Below, piece after piece: positions 53,723 through 62,936 of a DNA stretch of 64,000 nucleotides (its first letter is position 1; each line of letters opens with the position of its first letter). Made by a program: the position numbers and the translations under genes. Source of the stretch: Bacteroidaceae bacterium (GTDB taxonomy: Bacteria; Bacteroidota; Bacteroidia; Bacteroidales; Bacteroidaceae); assembly GCA_024398755.1 (NCBI GenBank), contig JAKSIQ010000002.1, forward strand, positions 38,942 to 102,941, read 5' to 3'. Under the pieces are notes generated by a model. The model worked only from the letters and a program-made list of their open reading frames with translations, searched no databases and had not been told where the DNA came from.

Positions 53723-54484
53723 TTATGAAAGGGAGTCCATCAGATCGTCCATGGTCAGGAAACCATTGCGTGTCTGTACGAATTCGGCGGCAAGTACGGC
53801 GCCCAATGCCAGTCCGCTACGGTTCTTGGCACTATGGGTGATGGTAATGAAATCCGCATCGCTGTCATAGGTGATGCTGTGAATGCCGGGAACTTCGTCC
53901 TCGCGTATGGAGTCAATGCGGATATTGTCCGAAGAACATTCTTTGCTGCCACTGACGTTGCCGTCAGGTGCGGTGAGTGTGCCCGGCTTCCATCCGTTCT
54001 TGCGGTCAAGTTGTGAAATGATACCTTCGGCAAGCGTGATGGCTGTGCCGCTCGGAGCATCAAGTTTGTGTATATGATGGGTTTCGCTCATGCTGACCTC
54101 ATACATCGGATAGCTGTTCATCAGTCCTGCAAGGAAACTGTTGACTTTTGCAAACAAGGCTACGCCTATGCTGAAATTGCTGGACCAAAGCAATGTGTTC
54201 TGTCCGTCTTTGCACAGGTCTTTCATTTCCTGGCAGTGTTCTGCCATCCAGCCTGTACTGCCGCTCACAGTCTTGACTCCTGCAGCAAACGCTTTCCTGA
54301 TATTGCTGTAAGCTTGTGATGGCGCTGTGAATTCAATGGCAACCTGAGCGCTTTTGAATTCAGGGCTGTCAAAGTCCTGCAGATTGTCAATATCAATCCT
54401 GCATACTATCTCGTGACCGCGCGAAAGAGCTATGCGCTCTATCTCGTGTCCCATTTTTCCGTATCCTATAAGTGCAATTTTCAT
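53723..54484 (-). CDS. dapB: 4-hydroxy-tetrahydrodipicolinate reductase
   Basis: DapB reduces the dapA product in lysine and diaminopimelate synthesis. It is 253 aa. The Rossmann motif IALIGYGKMG opens the protein, and the substrate site is seen in SETHHIHKLDAPSGTA. It lies 26 bases after the small secreted-protein gene and leads into lepB, a common Bacteroidales order. Confidence 0.96.
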   Translation of the reverse strand: MKIALIGYGKMGHEIERIALSRGHEIVCRIDIDNLQDFDSPEFKSAQVAIEFTAPSQAYSNIRKAFAAGVKTVSGSTGWMAEHCQEMKDLCKDGQNTLLWSSNFSIGVALFAKVNSFLAGLMNSYPMYEVSMSETHHIHKLDAPSGTAITLAEGIISQLDRKNGWKPGTLTAPDGNVSGSKECSSDNIRIDSIREDEVPGIHSITYDSDADFITITHSAKNRSGLALGAVLAAEFVQTRNGFLTMDDLMDSLS

Positions 54485-54510
54485 TATTGTGCCTGAATGT
54501 ATTGTTTTTA

Positions 54511-54966
54511 CTAGAAATAGCTCTCTGTGTTTGTTCTGATATATTCCAGCAGAGAGTCATATTGGCAGTCCAAACTTATTCCCTGGAGCTTTCTCCATTT
54601 TCCGAACAGCTCTTCACCAAGTTCTTTCATGTAGCGCTGTTCGTATTTGAGGCAGGTACCATCATACGCTTCTTTGGCTTCTGAATCATTGGCTGAATTC
54701 TGCAGACCGGCTTCCTGTTTCATACGCTGCTGCATGATGGACATCTGTAATCCGCGGCACAGTTCTTCGTACTGTCCTGAATAGAGACGTGCCAGACGCT
54801 CTGCCTGACGTGCGTTCAATCCGAGTTCTTTTGCGGCAGCATCCATCCGCGCTTCGGCAATTGAGTCGGATTCGTTTTCGAAGAAGGATTTACCTTCTGT
54901 CAGTTGGCCTTTTGCCGTAAAAATGGCCAGTGAAATCATTACTGCGGCAATCAGTGATTTTTTCAT
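54511..54966 (-). CDS. Secreted helical protein of unknown function
   Basis: I do not recognise this 151-aa protein. It has a signal peptide (about residues 1-20, ending TAKGQ) without a lipobox. The mature part is a run of charged amphipathic helices (for example ELGLNARQAERLARLYSGQY), reminiscent in style of Spy/CpxP-type periplasmic proteins, but I see no LTxxQ motif. It lies upstream of dapB with a 26-base gap and could be the first gene of that operon. Confidence 0.65.
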   Translation of the reverse strand: MKKSLIAAVMISLAIFTAKGQLTEGKSFFENESDSIAEARMDAAAKELGLNARQAERLARLYSGQYEELCRGLQMSIMQQRMKQEAGLQNSANDSEAKEAYDGTCLKYEQRYMKELGEELFGKWRKLQGISLDCQYDSLLEYIRTNTESYF

Positions 54967-54997
54967 TGTCCTGCCTGTTGTCGGTTTATGTAAAATG

Positions 54998-55036
54998 AAG
55001 ATGCTCTAACCGGCAGTTTGCCGGAAAGAGCATCTT
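54998..55036 (-). terminator. pckA terminator
   Basis: A two-part stem: AAGATGCTCT (54998-55007) with AGAGCATCTT (55027-55036), and inside it CCGGCA (55010-55015) with TGCCGG (55019-55024). On the minus strand it is followed by CATTTTA. It separates pckA from the dapB operon. Confidence 0.8.
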
Positions 55037-55067
55037 ACCGTATTCTTTTTGTGGAATTACAGTGTTA

Positions 55068-56669
55068 TCAGAGCTTCGGTCCGGCTGCAACAAGAGCCTT
55101 GCCGGCTTCGTTGCCTTCGTACTTCTTGAAGTTCTTGATGAAGCGGCCTGCAAGGTCCTTGGCCTTCTCTTCCCATTCAGCGGCGTTCTTGTAAGTGTCG
55201 CGTGGGTCAAGGATAGCAGGATTTACGCCTGGCAGAGAAGTCGGAACCTCGAAGTCGAACATAGGAATCTTCTTGGTTTCTGCCTTCAGGATTGAACCGT
55301 CAAGGATGGCGTCAATGATGCCGCGGGTATCAGGAATTGAGATACGCTTTCCTGTTCCGTTCCAACCGGTATTTACAAGGTAAGCCTTGGCACCGCTCTT
55401 CTTCATCTTCTTGACCAGCTCTTCTGCATACTTTGTAGGATGCAGTTCCAGGAATGCCTGGCCGAAGCAAGCTGAGAAGGTAGGAGTGGGCTCAGTAATG
55501 CCGCGCTCGGTACCTGCAAGCTTTGCAGTGAAACCTGACAGGAAGTAGTACTGGGTCTGTTCAGGAGTCAGGATTGATACAGGAGGCAGAACGCCGAATG
55601 CATCGGCTGAAAGGAAGATAACGTTCTTTGCAGCAGGTGCTGATGAACCCGGCTGGATGTTCTTGATGTGGTTGATAGGATATGAAACGCGGGTGTTTTC
55701 GGTAACTGACTTGTCATCGAAATCAATCTTGCCGTTAGCGTCAACGGTAACGTTTTCAAGAAGAGCGTTACGCTTGATTGCACCGTAGATGTCGGGCTCG
55801 TGCTCCTTGTCAAGGCCGATAACCTTGGCGTAGCAGCCGCCTTCCAGGTTGAATACGCCCTCGTCGTCCCAACCGTGCTCGTCATCACCGATAAGGCGAC
55901 GCTTCGGGTCAGTTGAAAGGGTGGTCTTGCCTGTACCTGACAGACCGAAGAAGATGGCGGTGTTCTGACCGTTCATGTCGCAGTTTGCAGAGCAGTGCAT
56001 TGAAGCGATGCCCTGCAGCGGCAGGTAGTAGTTCTGCATTGAGAACATACCCTTCTTCATTTCACCACCGTACCAGGTGTTGATGATAACCTGCTCGCGG
56101 CTCTTTGTGTTGAAAGCAACGCATGTCTCTGAGTTCAGACCCAGTTCCTTGTAGTTTTCAACCTTGGCCTTTGAGGCGTTGTAGATAACGAAGTTAGGTT
56201 CGAAAGAAGCAAGTTCTTCAGCTGTCGGCTGGATGAACATGTTCTCTACGAAGTGTGCCTGCCATGCAACTTCCACAATAAAGCGTACAGCCAGACGGGT
56301 GGCCTTGTTTGCACCGCAGAAAGCGTCAACTACATAGAGGTTCTTGTTTGAGAGTTCCTTCTTTGCGATTTCCTTGACCTTTGCCCAAACGTCTTCTGAC
56401 ATCGGGTGGTTGTCGTTCTTGTACTCGTCTGAAGTCCACCATACGTTGTTGTGGCTTTCGTCATTGTCAACGATGTACTTGTCCTTAGGTGAGCGGCCGG
56501 TAAAGATGCCGGTCATTACGTTTACAGCGCCAAGTTCAGTTTCCTGGCCCTTTTCATAACCTTCAAGTGCAGGATTGATTTCTGCCTTGTAGAGCTCTTC
56601 GTAAGAAGGGTTGTGAGCAATCACGGTTGAACCCATGATGCCATACTTGCTCAAATCGATGTTTGCCAT
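55068..56669 (-). CDS. pckA: Phosphoenolpyruvate carboxykinase (ATP)
   Basis: ATP-dependent PEPCK, interconverting oxaloacetate and PEP. In gut Bacteroidales it usually fixes CO2 on the way to succinate. It is 533 aa. The kinase-1a P-loop [11 protein letters not shown], the metal/kinase-2 region [13 protein letters not shown] and the oxaloacetate-binding [12 protein letters not shown] are intact. It is monocistronic, with a terminator downstream and a -7 element at 56743-56750. Confidence 0.98.
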   Translation of the reverse strand: MANIDLSKYGIMGSTVIAHNPSYEELYKAEINPALEGYEKGQETELGAVNVMTGIFTGRSPKDKYIVDNDESHNNVWWTSDEYKNDNHPMSEDVWAKVKEIAKKELSNKNLYVVDAFCGANKATRLAVRFIVEVAWQAHFVENMFIQPTAEELASFEPNFVIYNASKAKVENYKELGLNSETCVAFNTKSREQVIINTWYGGEMKKGMFSMQNYYLPLQGIASMHCSANCDMNGQNTAIFFGLSGTGKTTLSTDPKRRLIGDDEHGWDDEGVFNLEGGCYAKVIGLDKEHEPDIYGAIKRNALLENVTVDANGKIDFDDKSVTENTRVSYPINHIKNIQPGSSAPAAKNVIFLSADAFGVLPPVSILTPEQTQYYFLSGFTAKLAGTERGITEPTPTFSACFGQAFLELHPTKYAEELVKKMKKSGAKAYLVNTGWNGTGKRISIPDTRGIIDAILDGSILKAETKKIPMFDFEVPTSLPGVNPAILDPRDTYKNAAEWEEKAKDLAGRFIKNFKKYEGNEAGKALVAAGPKL

Positions 56670-56727
56670 TGTTTTTATAAAATTAGAGAATAATTATTGC
56701 ACAATTACAGGGCATTTTCCTTATACC

Positions 56728-56759
56728 CTTGTTAACCGGCTACAAAGGTAATACTTTTG
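56728..56759 (+). promoter_or_regulatory. Promoter of the double esterase gene
   Basis: CTTG (56728-56731), 20 bases, TACTTTTG (56752-56759), a good consensus match. The ATG follows at 56938, leaving an untranslated leader of about 170 bases. The -7 element abuts the oppositely directed pckA -7 element. Confidence 0.6.
56743..56750 (-). promoter_or_regulatory. pckA promoter -7 element
   Basis: Minus strand TACCTTTG, about 75 bases upstream of the pckA ATG. No -33 TTG at the expected place. Confidence 0.55.
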
Positions 56760-56937
56760 TGACAGAATTGTTGGAAACGGTTCCGAAAAAGAAGCCGCCA
56801 ATACCATATTTAATAAAAGATAACAATAGCCCGCTGCCGATATCGGTTACTTGTTGAATTTGGCGGCAGACCACAATGTTTTGAAAAATAAGAATTATCT
56901 TTATCAGCAGATTACAAACCACAATTGCAACCATATT

Positions 56938-59259
56938 ATGAATTTCAGAACAGCAGTGCTGGCATCGGCCCTTGTGGCTGCATTCCCGACCGCAGCCTTT
57001 GCCCAGCCTGGAATGGGACCACAGTCTCCTTCTACCGTTGTCAACGCCGACAACACAGTGACTTTCAACTATTCGAACCGAAATGCAAAAGACGTGCAGA
57101 TCTGGACGCAGTTCTCGGGCGACGTTCCAATGACAAAGGGTGCCGACGGCATTTGGAGCGTAACGGTCGGACCCGCCAACCCTGACATCTATCCGTATCA
57201 TTTCACTGTTGACGGTGTGAGCGTCATGGATCCGCAGTGTGCCGAATGGTTCCCGAACGAGACCTTCAAGAACAGCCTTCTTGACATGCGCGCCGGGGGC
57301 AGTCTGGCCGAGCTCAAGGACGTTCCGCACGGAAGTGTCGATTACCTGAACTACTGGTCGCCGGGACTGAACATGTTCATCCCCGTCATCGTTTATACGC
57401 CTCCTTTCTATGACAGCCCCAAGAACCAGAACAGATCATATCCTGTCATGTATCTGATAAGCGGTACTACCGATACCGAAGAGGTGTATTTCAAGGTAGG
57501 CAAGATGAATCTGATTCTTGACAATCTGATTGCAGAGGGCAAGGCAAAGGAGATGATTCTTGTTCTTCCCTATGGCAATGCCACCCTGCTCAAGAGCGAG
57601 CGCCAGCCGTCATCGAATTCCGGCGGCATGGGCGGCATGATGGGTGGCTTCGGCGGCATGGGCGGAGGCTACAATTTCAACAAGGACTTCACCGATGTCC
57701 TGATGCCTTTCGTGGAAAGCAATTACCGTACTATCAACGATGCCGACCATCGTGGAATAGGCGGCTTCTCGCGCGGTGGCAACCAGGGCTTGAGCATCGG
57801 TCTTGCAAATCTTGACAAGTTCTCTTATCTGTGTTCATACAGCTCGTTCACGCAGACCAACGCGCGCATGTTCCAGAATTCTGACGATGTGAACTCCAAA
57901 ATCCATCTGTTCTGGTCTGGCATCGGCACCGACGATTTCCTGTATGGAAACTCAAAGGATCTTATGGACATGCTTGACAAGTATGGAATAAAGAACATCA
58001 AGGAATTCACTTATGACAAGTACGGCCATACATGGATGAACGCACGCTACTGGCTTGAGAAGTCATTCCCGCTGCTGTTCCAGGATCAGGAGGTGATTGA
58101 TGCGGTTGAAGGCATGGATCTTGCCGAGGCCGAGAAGGTGCGCCAGGCATCGGCTGCCGGAGGTGAGGCTTCGCGTCTGACCGGATCGCTCATGGCCAGT
58201 CTGTTCCCGGCAGGAGTCAAGTCGCCCGAATACAATGCTGACGGAAGTGTGACATTCCGCTGTCAGGCACCAGACGCCCAGAAGGTTGAACTGGAATGCC
58301 AGATGTTTGACGGCACCAGACCTATGGAAAAGGACAGCAAGGGCGTATGGACAATAACGGTCAAGCCGGAACAACCCGATATCTATCCGTATGCATTCCG
58401 TATTGACGGTACACAGGTGGCCGACCAGAACAACATGTACCTGTTCCCCAACGAAGGCTTCAAATACAGCCTTGTTGACGTCCGCGGTGAGGCTCCGACC
58501 ATACAGGACATACAGGATGTGCCGCACGGCAAGGTCTCATACCGTTACTATTTCTCAAAGACCTGCGGCATTGAACGTCCGCTCTGCGTATATACTCCAG
58601 CCGGTTACGATCCCGTCGGGAAGGAAAAACTTCCGGTGTTCTACCTTATTCATGGCATGACCGATACTTACGAGACCTGGTTCAAGGTAGGACGTATGAA
58701 CAATATTCTGGACAATATGATTGCTCAGGGCCTTGCCGAACGTATGATTGTGGTGATGCCATACGCAAATCCGTACCCGGAAATGATTGCCCAGGGCAAG
58801 GCCGATGCGTACAACGCCACAGATACAAAACTCACCACAGCCGAATTCATGAATGAGGTCATACCGTTCATTGAGTCTAACTATGCGGTAAAGACCGATG
58901 CCGACAGCCGTGCCATAGCAGGTTTCAGCCTTGGCGGTCGTCAGGCCCTTGCTGCAGGTCTCGGCAACCCGAAGAAGTTCCATTACGTTGCGGCCTTCTC
59001 GCCTGCAATATTCGGGAACGAGTATGAAACCAACTTTACTGACGGAACATATGCTCCAGTGGGGAAGATCCAGAAACAGCTCAAGTTCCTGTGGCTTGGC
59101 ACCGGCGCAAGCGATTTCCTGATCCAGGCTTCAAAGGGACTTGATCAGTATATGACCGATAAAGGCCTGAAGCACACATTCTACAATCCGGAGGGCGCCC
59201 ATACATGGATGCATTGCCGCGATTGTCTTGAACTGACCGTCAAGGAACTTTTCAAGTAA
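56938..59259 (+). CDS. Secreted tandem esterase (two CE1-like domains, each with an N-terminal Ig-like module)
   Basis: A 773-aa exported protein (signal peptide residues 1-22, ending AAFAQ). It is an internal duplication: each half has an Ig-like/CBM48-like module (VTFNYSNRNAKDVQIW; VTFRCQAPDAQKVELE) and a putative esterase domain of the feruloyl/acetyl-xylan type. Half one has Ser278 (GGFSRGG) and His364 (YGHTWM); half two has Ser664 (AGFSLGG) and His755 (GAHTWM). The usual LxHG oxyanion segment is LIHG in half two but LISG in half one. Half one also carries a Gly/Met-rich insert at about 229-245. It probably removes acyl or feruloyl groups from plant glycans. The ATG at 56938 is set by the signal peptide. 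Confidence 0.88.
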   Translation: MNFRTAVLASALVAAFPTAAFAQPGMGPQSPSTVVNADNTVTFNYSNRNAKDVQIWTQFSGDVPMTKGADGIWSVTVGPANPDIYPYHFTVDGVSVMDPQCAEWFPNETFKNSLLDMRAGGSLAELKDVPHGSVDYLNYWSPGLNMFIPVIVYTPPFYDSPKNQNRSYPVMYLISGTTDTEEVYFKVGKMNLILDNLIAEGKAKEMILVLPYGNATLLKSERQPSSNSGGMGGMMGGFGGMGGGYNFNKDFTDVLMPFVESNYRTINDADHRGIGGFSRGGNQGLSIGLANLDKFSYLCSYSSFTQTNARMFQNSDDVNSKIHLFWSGIGTDDFLYGNSKDLMDMLDKYGIKNIKEFTYDKYGHTWMNARYWLEKSFPLLFQDQEVIDAVEGMDLAEAEKVRQASAAGGEASRLTGSLMASLFPAGVKSPEYNADGSVTFRCQAPDAQKVELECQMFDGTRPMEKDSKGVWTITVKPEQPDIYPYAFRIDGTQVADQNNMYLFPNEGFKYSLVDVRGEAPTIQDIQDVPHGKVSYRYYFSKTCGIERPLCVYTPAGYDPVGKEKLPVFYLIHGMTDTYETWFKVGRMNNILDNMIAQGLAERMIVVMPYANPYPEMIAQGKADAYNATDTKLTTAEFMNEVIPFIESNYAVKTDADSRAIAGFSLGGRQALAAGLGNPKKFHYVAAFSPAIFGNEYETNFTDGTYAPVGKIQKQLKFLWLGTGASDFLIQASKGLDQYMTDKGLKHTFYNPEGAHTWMHCRDCLELTVKELFK

Positions 59260-59280
59260 ATTGATATCCCGATGAAAACA

Positions 59281-59313
59281 AAAACGACCGCTCCATTCGG
59301 GGCGGTCGTTTTT
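59281..59313. terminator. Bidirectional terminator after the esterase gene
   Basis: AAAACGACCGC (59281-59291) pairs with GCGGTCGTTTT (59302-59312), T-run on both strands. It serves the esterase gene and the converging small lipoprotein gene. Confidence 0.9.
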
Positions 59314-59331
59314 AGTTTGGCGGGCAGTGTA

Positions 59332-59529
59332 TTATTCTGCTACTTCTTCAAGAACAGCTACAACTGTGTCGGCAACTTCCTGAGCTGCTGAATCAAGTTC
59401 GCAAACCTGTTCTTCAACTACAACTGCGCAAGAATCAGCAACTTCAGCAGCTGCATTCTGGCTCTTCTGCTTTGACTGACATGCAGCAAGTACGAGAACT
59501 GCAGCAGCAATAACGGTAATCTTTTTCAT
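59332..59529 (-). CDS. Small acidic lipoprotein with internal repeat
   Basis: A 65-aa lipoprotein, signal MKKITVIAAAVLVLAAC. The mature part is short, acidic and Ala/Val-rich, with two similar halves: AAAEVADSCAVVVEE and AAQEVADTVVAVLEE. Two further Cys residues lie between them. I do not recognise a family. The start at 59529 is set by the signal; a -7 element lies 31 bases upstream. Confidence 0.7.
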   Translation of the reverse strand: MKKITVIAAAVLVLAACQSKQKSQNAAAEVADSCAVVVEEQVCELDSAAQEVADTVVAVLEEVAE

Positions 59530-59559
59530 TGTTTGAGTATGATATTTTAAAATCGGGCG

Positions 59560-59567
59560 CAAAGGTA
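59560..59567 (-). promoter_or_regulatory. Small lipoprotein gene -7 element
   Basis: Minus strand TACCTTTG. It supports the short gene being real. Confidence 0.5.
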
Positions 59568-59632
59568 TAACAAAGAATCATACGTTGTTACTTTTTTTGC
59601 ATTTATGACGATAAAATTTTGAAATAATGCGT

Positions 59633-59640
59633 TACCTTTG
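59633..59640 (+). promoter_or_regulatory. tRNA-Arg promoter -7 element
   Basis: TACCTTTG, 39 bases before tRNA-Arg. No clear -33 TTG. Confidence 0.5.
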
Positions 59641-59679
59641 CATTGGTATTGCGTGTTAAGCACACATAAACATATACCT

Positions 59680-59751
59680 GCCTCTGTAGTTCAATGGATA
59701 GAACGGAAGTTTCCTAAACTTTAAATTTGGGTTCGATTCCCAGCGGAGGTA
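59680..59751 (+). tRNA. tRNA-Arg (anticodon CCT)
   Basis: Acceptor GCCTCTG (59680-59686) pairs with CGGAGGT (59744-59750) with two G-T pairs, discriminator A. Anticodon arm GAAGT-TTCCTAA-ACTTT gives CCT, reading AGG. No CCA is encoded. The YARHG protein gene follows after 31 bases and may share its transcript. Confidence 0.93.
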
Positions 59752-59782
59752 CACGAGAGGGTTCACCCGTAATCACTCCGAT

Positions 59783-60928
59783 ATGAAAAAAGTCCTGCCT
59801 TTTATTGTATGCTGTCTTTCATGCATTTCGGCGTTTGCCAACGATGGAGTCTATTATACCAGAGGCAATCAGTTGATACCAGTCAATGAAACGGACATCA
59901 GCGTGAAAAAGGAAGTGCTTACACTGACCCGAAAAGAAAACGTAGTACAAGTCAGTGTCTATTACGAGTTCTTCAACCAGGCAGACGAGAAGGAAGTGCT
60001 TGTAGGGTTTGAGGCTGAGAGCGGGGATTATACTGATCCGATATCATTCCCGGAACATCCGGACATTCACAACTTCAAGGTTGCAATAAACGGCGATCCG
60101 CAGACATACGACATCGCTCACATTGACATTACATACGAAAATGGACGGAAGGTTGCTGCCGAATATGTCATCGACGGGCAGATAAAGGGTATGTCAGACG
60201 AAGAATGCGATAAGGAGATAGCCGAGATGGAATGCCCGGAACCATTCTGTGACTTTGTCTATTACTTCACGGCCAGGTTCCGCCCGGGCCTGAATGTCAT
60301 CCAGCACACTTATGACTATGACCTGTCATACTATGACAATGGAGCAATCATCTATATCCCATACGTTCTTACTGCCGCCAACCGTTGGGCCAACCACCAG
60401 ATTGACGACTTCACTCTGCTCATTGACATGGGGGACCGCATTTCGTTCAATGTGTCGCCAACATTCTATACGAGCGGCGATGAATGGGAAATTCAAGGAA
60501 AAGGCCGTTATGTTCCTGTTGCTTTTTCAGATATATATAATCAAACTGTAAGAGCACAGTTTCACATGCAGCATGGAGTTGTAAGATTTCACAAGGACAA
60601 TTTCCATCCCGATGGGGAATTGTACGTTTCAGCACTAACACGGACATGGCATGATTTTATTTCTTTTGACTGGATAAAAAAGCTGTATATGCCAGTTCCA
60701 ATTTATGGCAGTATTGATGCTAAAGACGATTATTATTTCACTTTCACGCCTGAGCAGCGCCGCATAGCGAAGAACCTGCCATTTGCGCAGCGTGGCTACA
60801 TTTTCAACAGCAAAGAACTGCAGGACTTTTTTGAATCGACTCCCTGGTACATTCCCAACCCTGACTATAAGGCCGATTTCGCCTCGTTGAGCGAGACCGA
60901 GCAGTTATGGGTCGAGTACTGGAAATAG
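59783..60928 (+). CDS. Secreted protein with C-terminal YARHG domain
   Basis: A 381-aa exported protein (signal peptide residues 1-19, ending SAFA). The main part (20-310) is a beta-rich domain resembling DUF4424-type proteins. The last 50 residues form a YARHG domain: LPFAQRGYIFNSKELQDFF and then STPWYIPNPDY. The YARHG function is unknown and is thought to act outside the cell. Bases about 60520-60740 are more A+T-rich than the flanks, with different codon choice, though the frame stays open. It follows tRNA-Arg. Confidence 0.78.
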   Translation: MKKVLPFIVCCLSCISAFANDGVYYTRGNQLIPVNETDISVKKEVLTLTRKENVVQVSVYYEFFNQADEKEVLVGFEAESGDYTDPISFPEHPDIHNFKVAINGDPQTYDIAHIDITYENGRKVAAEYVIDGQIKGMSDEECDKEIAEMECPEPFCDFVYYFTARFRPGLNVIQHTYDYDLSYYDNGAIIYIPYVLTAANRWANHQIDDFTLLIDMGDRISFNVSPTFYTSGDEWEIQGKGRYVPVAFSDIYNQTVRAQFHMQHGVVRFHKDNFHPDGELYVSALTRTWHDFISFDWIKKLYMPVPIYGSIDAKDDYYFTFTPEQRRIAKNLPFAQRGYIFNSKELQDFFESTPWYIPNPDYKADFASLSETEQLWVEYWK

Positions 60929-60938
60929 CAATGAAAAA

Positions 60939-60974
60939 TTGCATATTTGCGGCATAAATTTTACATATATGCAA
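60939..60974. repeat. Inverted repeat upstream of korA
   Basis: TTGCATAT (60939-60946) and ATATGCAA (60967-60974), a perfect 8-base inverted repeat with a 20-base spacer in an A+T-rich stretch. A second short pair, CCCT/AGGG, brackets 60994-61012. Operator or weak terminator are both possible. Confidence 0.4.
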
Positions 60975-61045
60975 AAAGAAATGAAAAATAGGGCCCTTTA
61001 TATATAATAGGGTTCAAGAAATGAATATCGGATGGAATAATCTTG

Positions 61046-61053
61046 TAATTTTG
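61046..61053 (+). promoter_or_regulatory. korAB promoter -7 element
   Basis: TAATTTTG, 43 bases upstream of the korA ATG, matching TAnnTTTG. No clear -33. Confidence 0.5.
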
Positions 61054-61095
61054 CGCCGTTGATTTTTCAGAATCACTCAAATTACAAGATATACT

Positions 61096-62931
61096 ATGAT
61101 GATTAAAGAATTGGATCAGGTGGTTGTCCGCTTTTCAGGTGACTCCGGTGACGGAATGCAGCTGGCCGGCAACATCTTCTCCACGGTTTCCGCAACGGTT
61201 GGAAACAGTATCAGCACTTTTCCGGACTATCCGGCAGATATCCGTGCTCCGCAGGGTTCACTGACGGGCGTTTCAGGTTTTCAGGTACACATCGGTGCCG
61301 GCAAGGTATATACTCCCGGTGACCTCTGTGATGTTCTGGTGGCTATGAATGCAGCTGCCCTGAAGACACAGCTCAAGTATGCAAAGAAAGATGCTACAAT
61401 CATTATAGATACCGATGCCTTCCAGAAGAGTGACCTTGAAAAGGCAGCTTTCAAGACGGATGACCCGTTGGCTGAACTTGGCGTTGATCCGGACCGTGTT
61501 ATTGCCTGCCCCCTGACACAGATGGTAAAGGACGCTCTGGCCGATACCGGCATGGATGCCAAATCGGTTCTCAAATGCCGCAATATGTTCGCGCTGGGTC
61601 TGGTCTGCTGGCTCTTCAGCCGTGACCTGGAAATAGCGTTCAATTATCTGCGTGACAAGTTCGCAAAGAAGCCGGAACTGGCCGCTGCCAACATCAAGGT
61701 CATCCAGGCCGGTTATGATTACGGTCACAACACCCACAGTTCGGCTATGAACGTATATAGGGTGGAGTCAAAGACCAAGGAACCCGGCCGTTACATGGAC
61801 ATTACCGGTAACAAGGCCACCGCATACGGCTTCATAGCTGCCGCCGAAAAAGCCGGATTGAAACTGTATCTGGGTTCATATCCTATCACTCCTGCTACAG
61901 ACGTTCTTCACGAACTGTCAAAGCACAAGTCTCTTGGCGTTACAACCGTTCAGTGCGAAGACGAGATAGCAGGTTGCGCATCGTCAGTAGGCGCATCGTT
62001 CGCCGGCGCTCTTGCCGTTACATCGACATCGGGCCCCGGTATTTGCCTGAAGTCGGAAGCCATGAACCTGGCTGTCATAATGGAACTTCCTCTGGTTGTT
62101 CTTGACGTACAGCGCGGCGGTCCTGCAACAGGTCTTCCTACCAAGTCAGAGCAGACAGACCTGCTTCAGGTACTGTTCGGACGTAACGGTGAAAGCCCCA
62201 TGCCTGTTATTGCTGCCACAAGTCCGGTTGACTGCTTCGATGCCGCTTTCCAGGCTGCAAAGATGGCTCTTGAGCACATGACTCCGGTAGTTCTGCTGAC
62301 CGATGCATTTGTTGCCAACGGTTCCGCAGCATTCAAACTGCCGAATCTTGCCGATTATCCTGCAATCAATCCTCCATATGTTCCTGAGGAACTGAAGGGC
62401 AAGTGGACTCCATACATGCGTGCTGAAAACGGTACCCGTTACTGGGCTGTTCCAGGCCGTGAAGGTTTCACACATATTCTTGGCGGTCTTGAAAAGGATA
62501 ACCTTACCGGTGCCATTTCAACAGCTCCCGAGAACCATGACCTGATGACCCGTCTGCGTCAGCAGAAGATAAACAATATCCAGGTTCCTGATCTTGAAGT
62601 CCTTGGTGATGAGAATGACGCAGACCTGCTCATTGTAGGTTTCGGCGGAACATACGGTCATCTGCGTGCCGCTATGGATGAGATGCGTGCTGCAGGCAAG
62701 AAGGTTGCTATGGCACATTTCAAGTTCATCAATCCGCTGCCTGCCAACACTGCCGAAGTGCTCAAGAAGTATAAGAAGGTTGTCGTTGCAGAACAGAACA
62801 TGGGCCAGTTGGCATCGTTCCTCAGAATGAAGGTCGATGGTTTTGTTCCTTATCAGTTCAATCAGGTTAAGGGTCAGCCGTTCGTTGTAAGCGAACTGGT
62901 AAATGCCTTTAATGAAATCTTAAACAAGTAA
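61096..62931 (+). CDS. korA: 2-oxoglutarate ferredoxin oxidoreductase, fused gamma-alpha subunit
   Basis: KorA of the 2-oxoacid:ferredoxin oxidoreductase that interconverts 2-oxoglutarate and succinyl-CoA plus CO2. It is 611 aa with the gamma domain first (GDSGDGMQLAGN, residues about 13-200), then the alpha (PYR) domain (GSYPITPATD, QCEDEIAGCASSVGASFAG, about 225-600). The order gamma-alpha in one chain is common in Bacteroidetes. The second codon is also ATG. korB follows after 5 bases. No ferredoxin-like korC/korD is seen upstream; one could lie beyond the window. Confidence 0.93.
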   Translation: MMIKELDQVVVRFSGDSGDGMQLAGNIFSTVSATVGNSISTFPDYPADIRAPQGSLTGVSGFQVHIGAGKVYTPGDLCDVLVAMNAAALKTQLKYAKKDATIIIDTDAFQKSDLEKAAFKTDDPLAELGVDPDRVIACPLTQMVKDALADTGMDAKSVLKCRNMFALGLVCWLFSRDLEIAFNYLRDKFAKKPELAAANIKVIQAGYDYGHNTHSSAMNVYRVESKTKEPGRYMDITGNKATAYGFIAAAEKAGLKLYLGSYPITPATDVLHELSKHKSLGVTTVQCEDEIAGCASSVGASFAGALAVTSTSGPGICLKSEAMNLAVIMELPLVVLDVQRGGPATGLPTKSEQTDLLQVLFGRNGESPMPVIAATSPVDCFDAAFQAAKMALEHMTPVVLLTDAFVANGSAAFKLPNLADYPAINPPYVPEELKGKWTPYMRAENGTRYWAVPGREGFTHILGGLEKDNLTGAISTAPENHDLMTRLRQQKINNIQVPDLEVLGDENDADLLIVGFGGTYGHLRAAMDEMRAAGKKVAMAHFKFINPLPANTAEVLKKYKKVVVAEQNMGQLASFLRMKVDGFVPYQFNQVKGQPFVVSELVNAFNEILNK

Positions 62932-62936
62932 AGACT

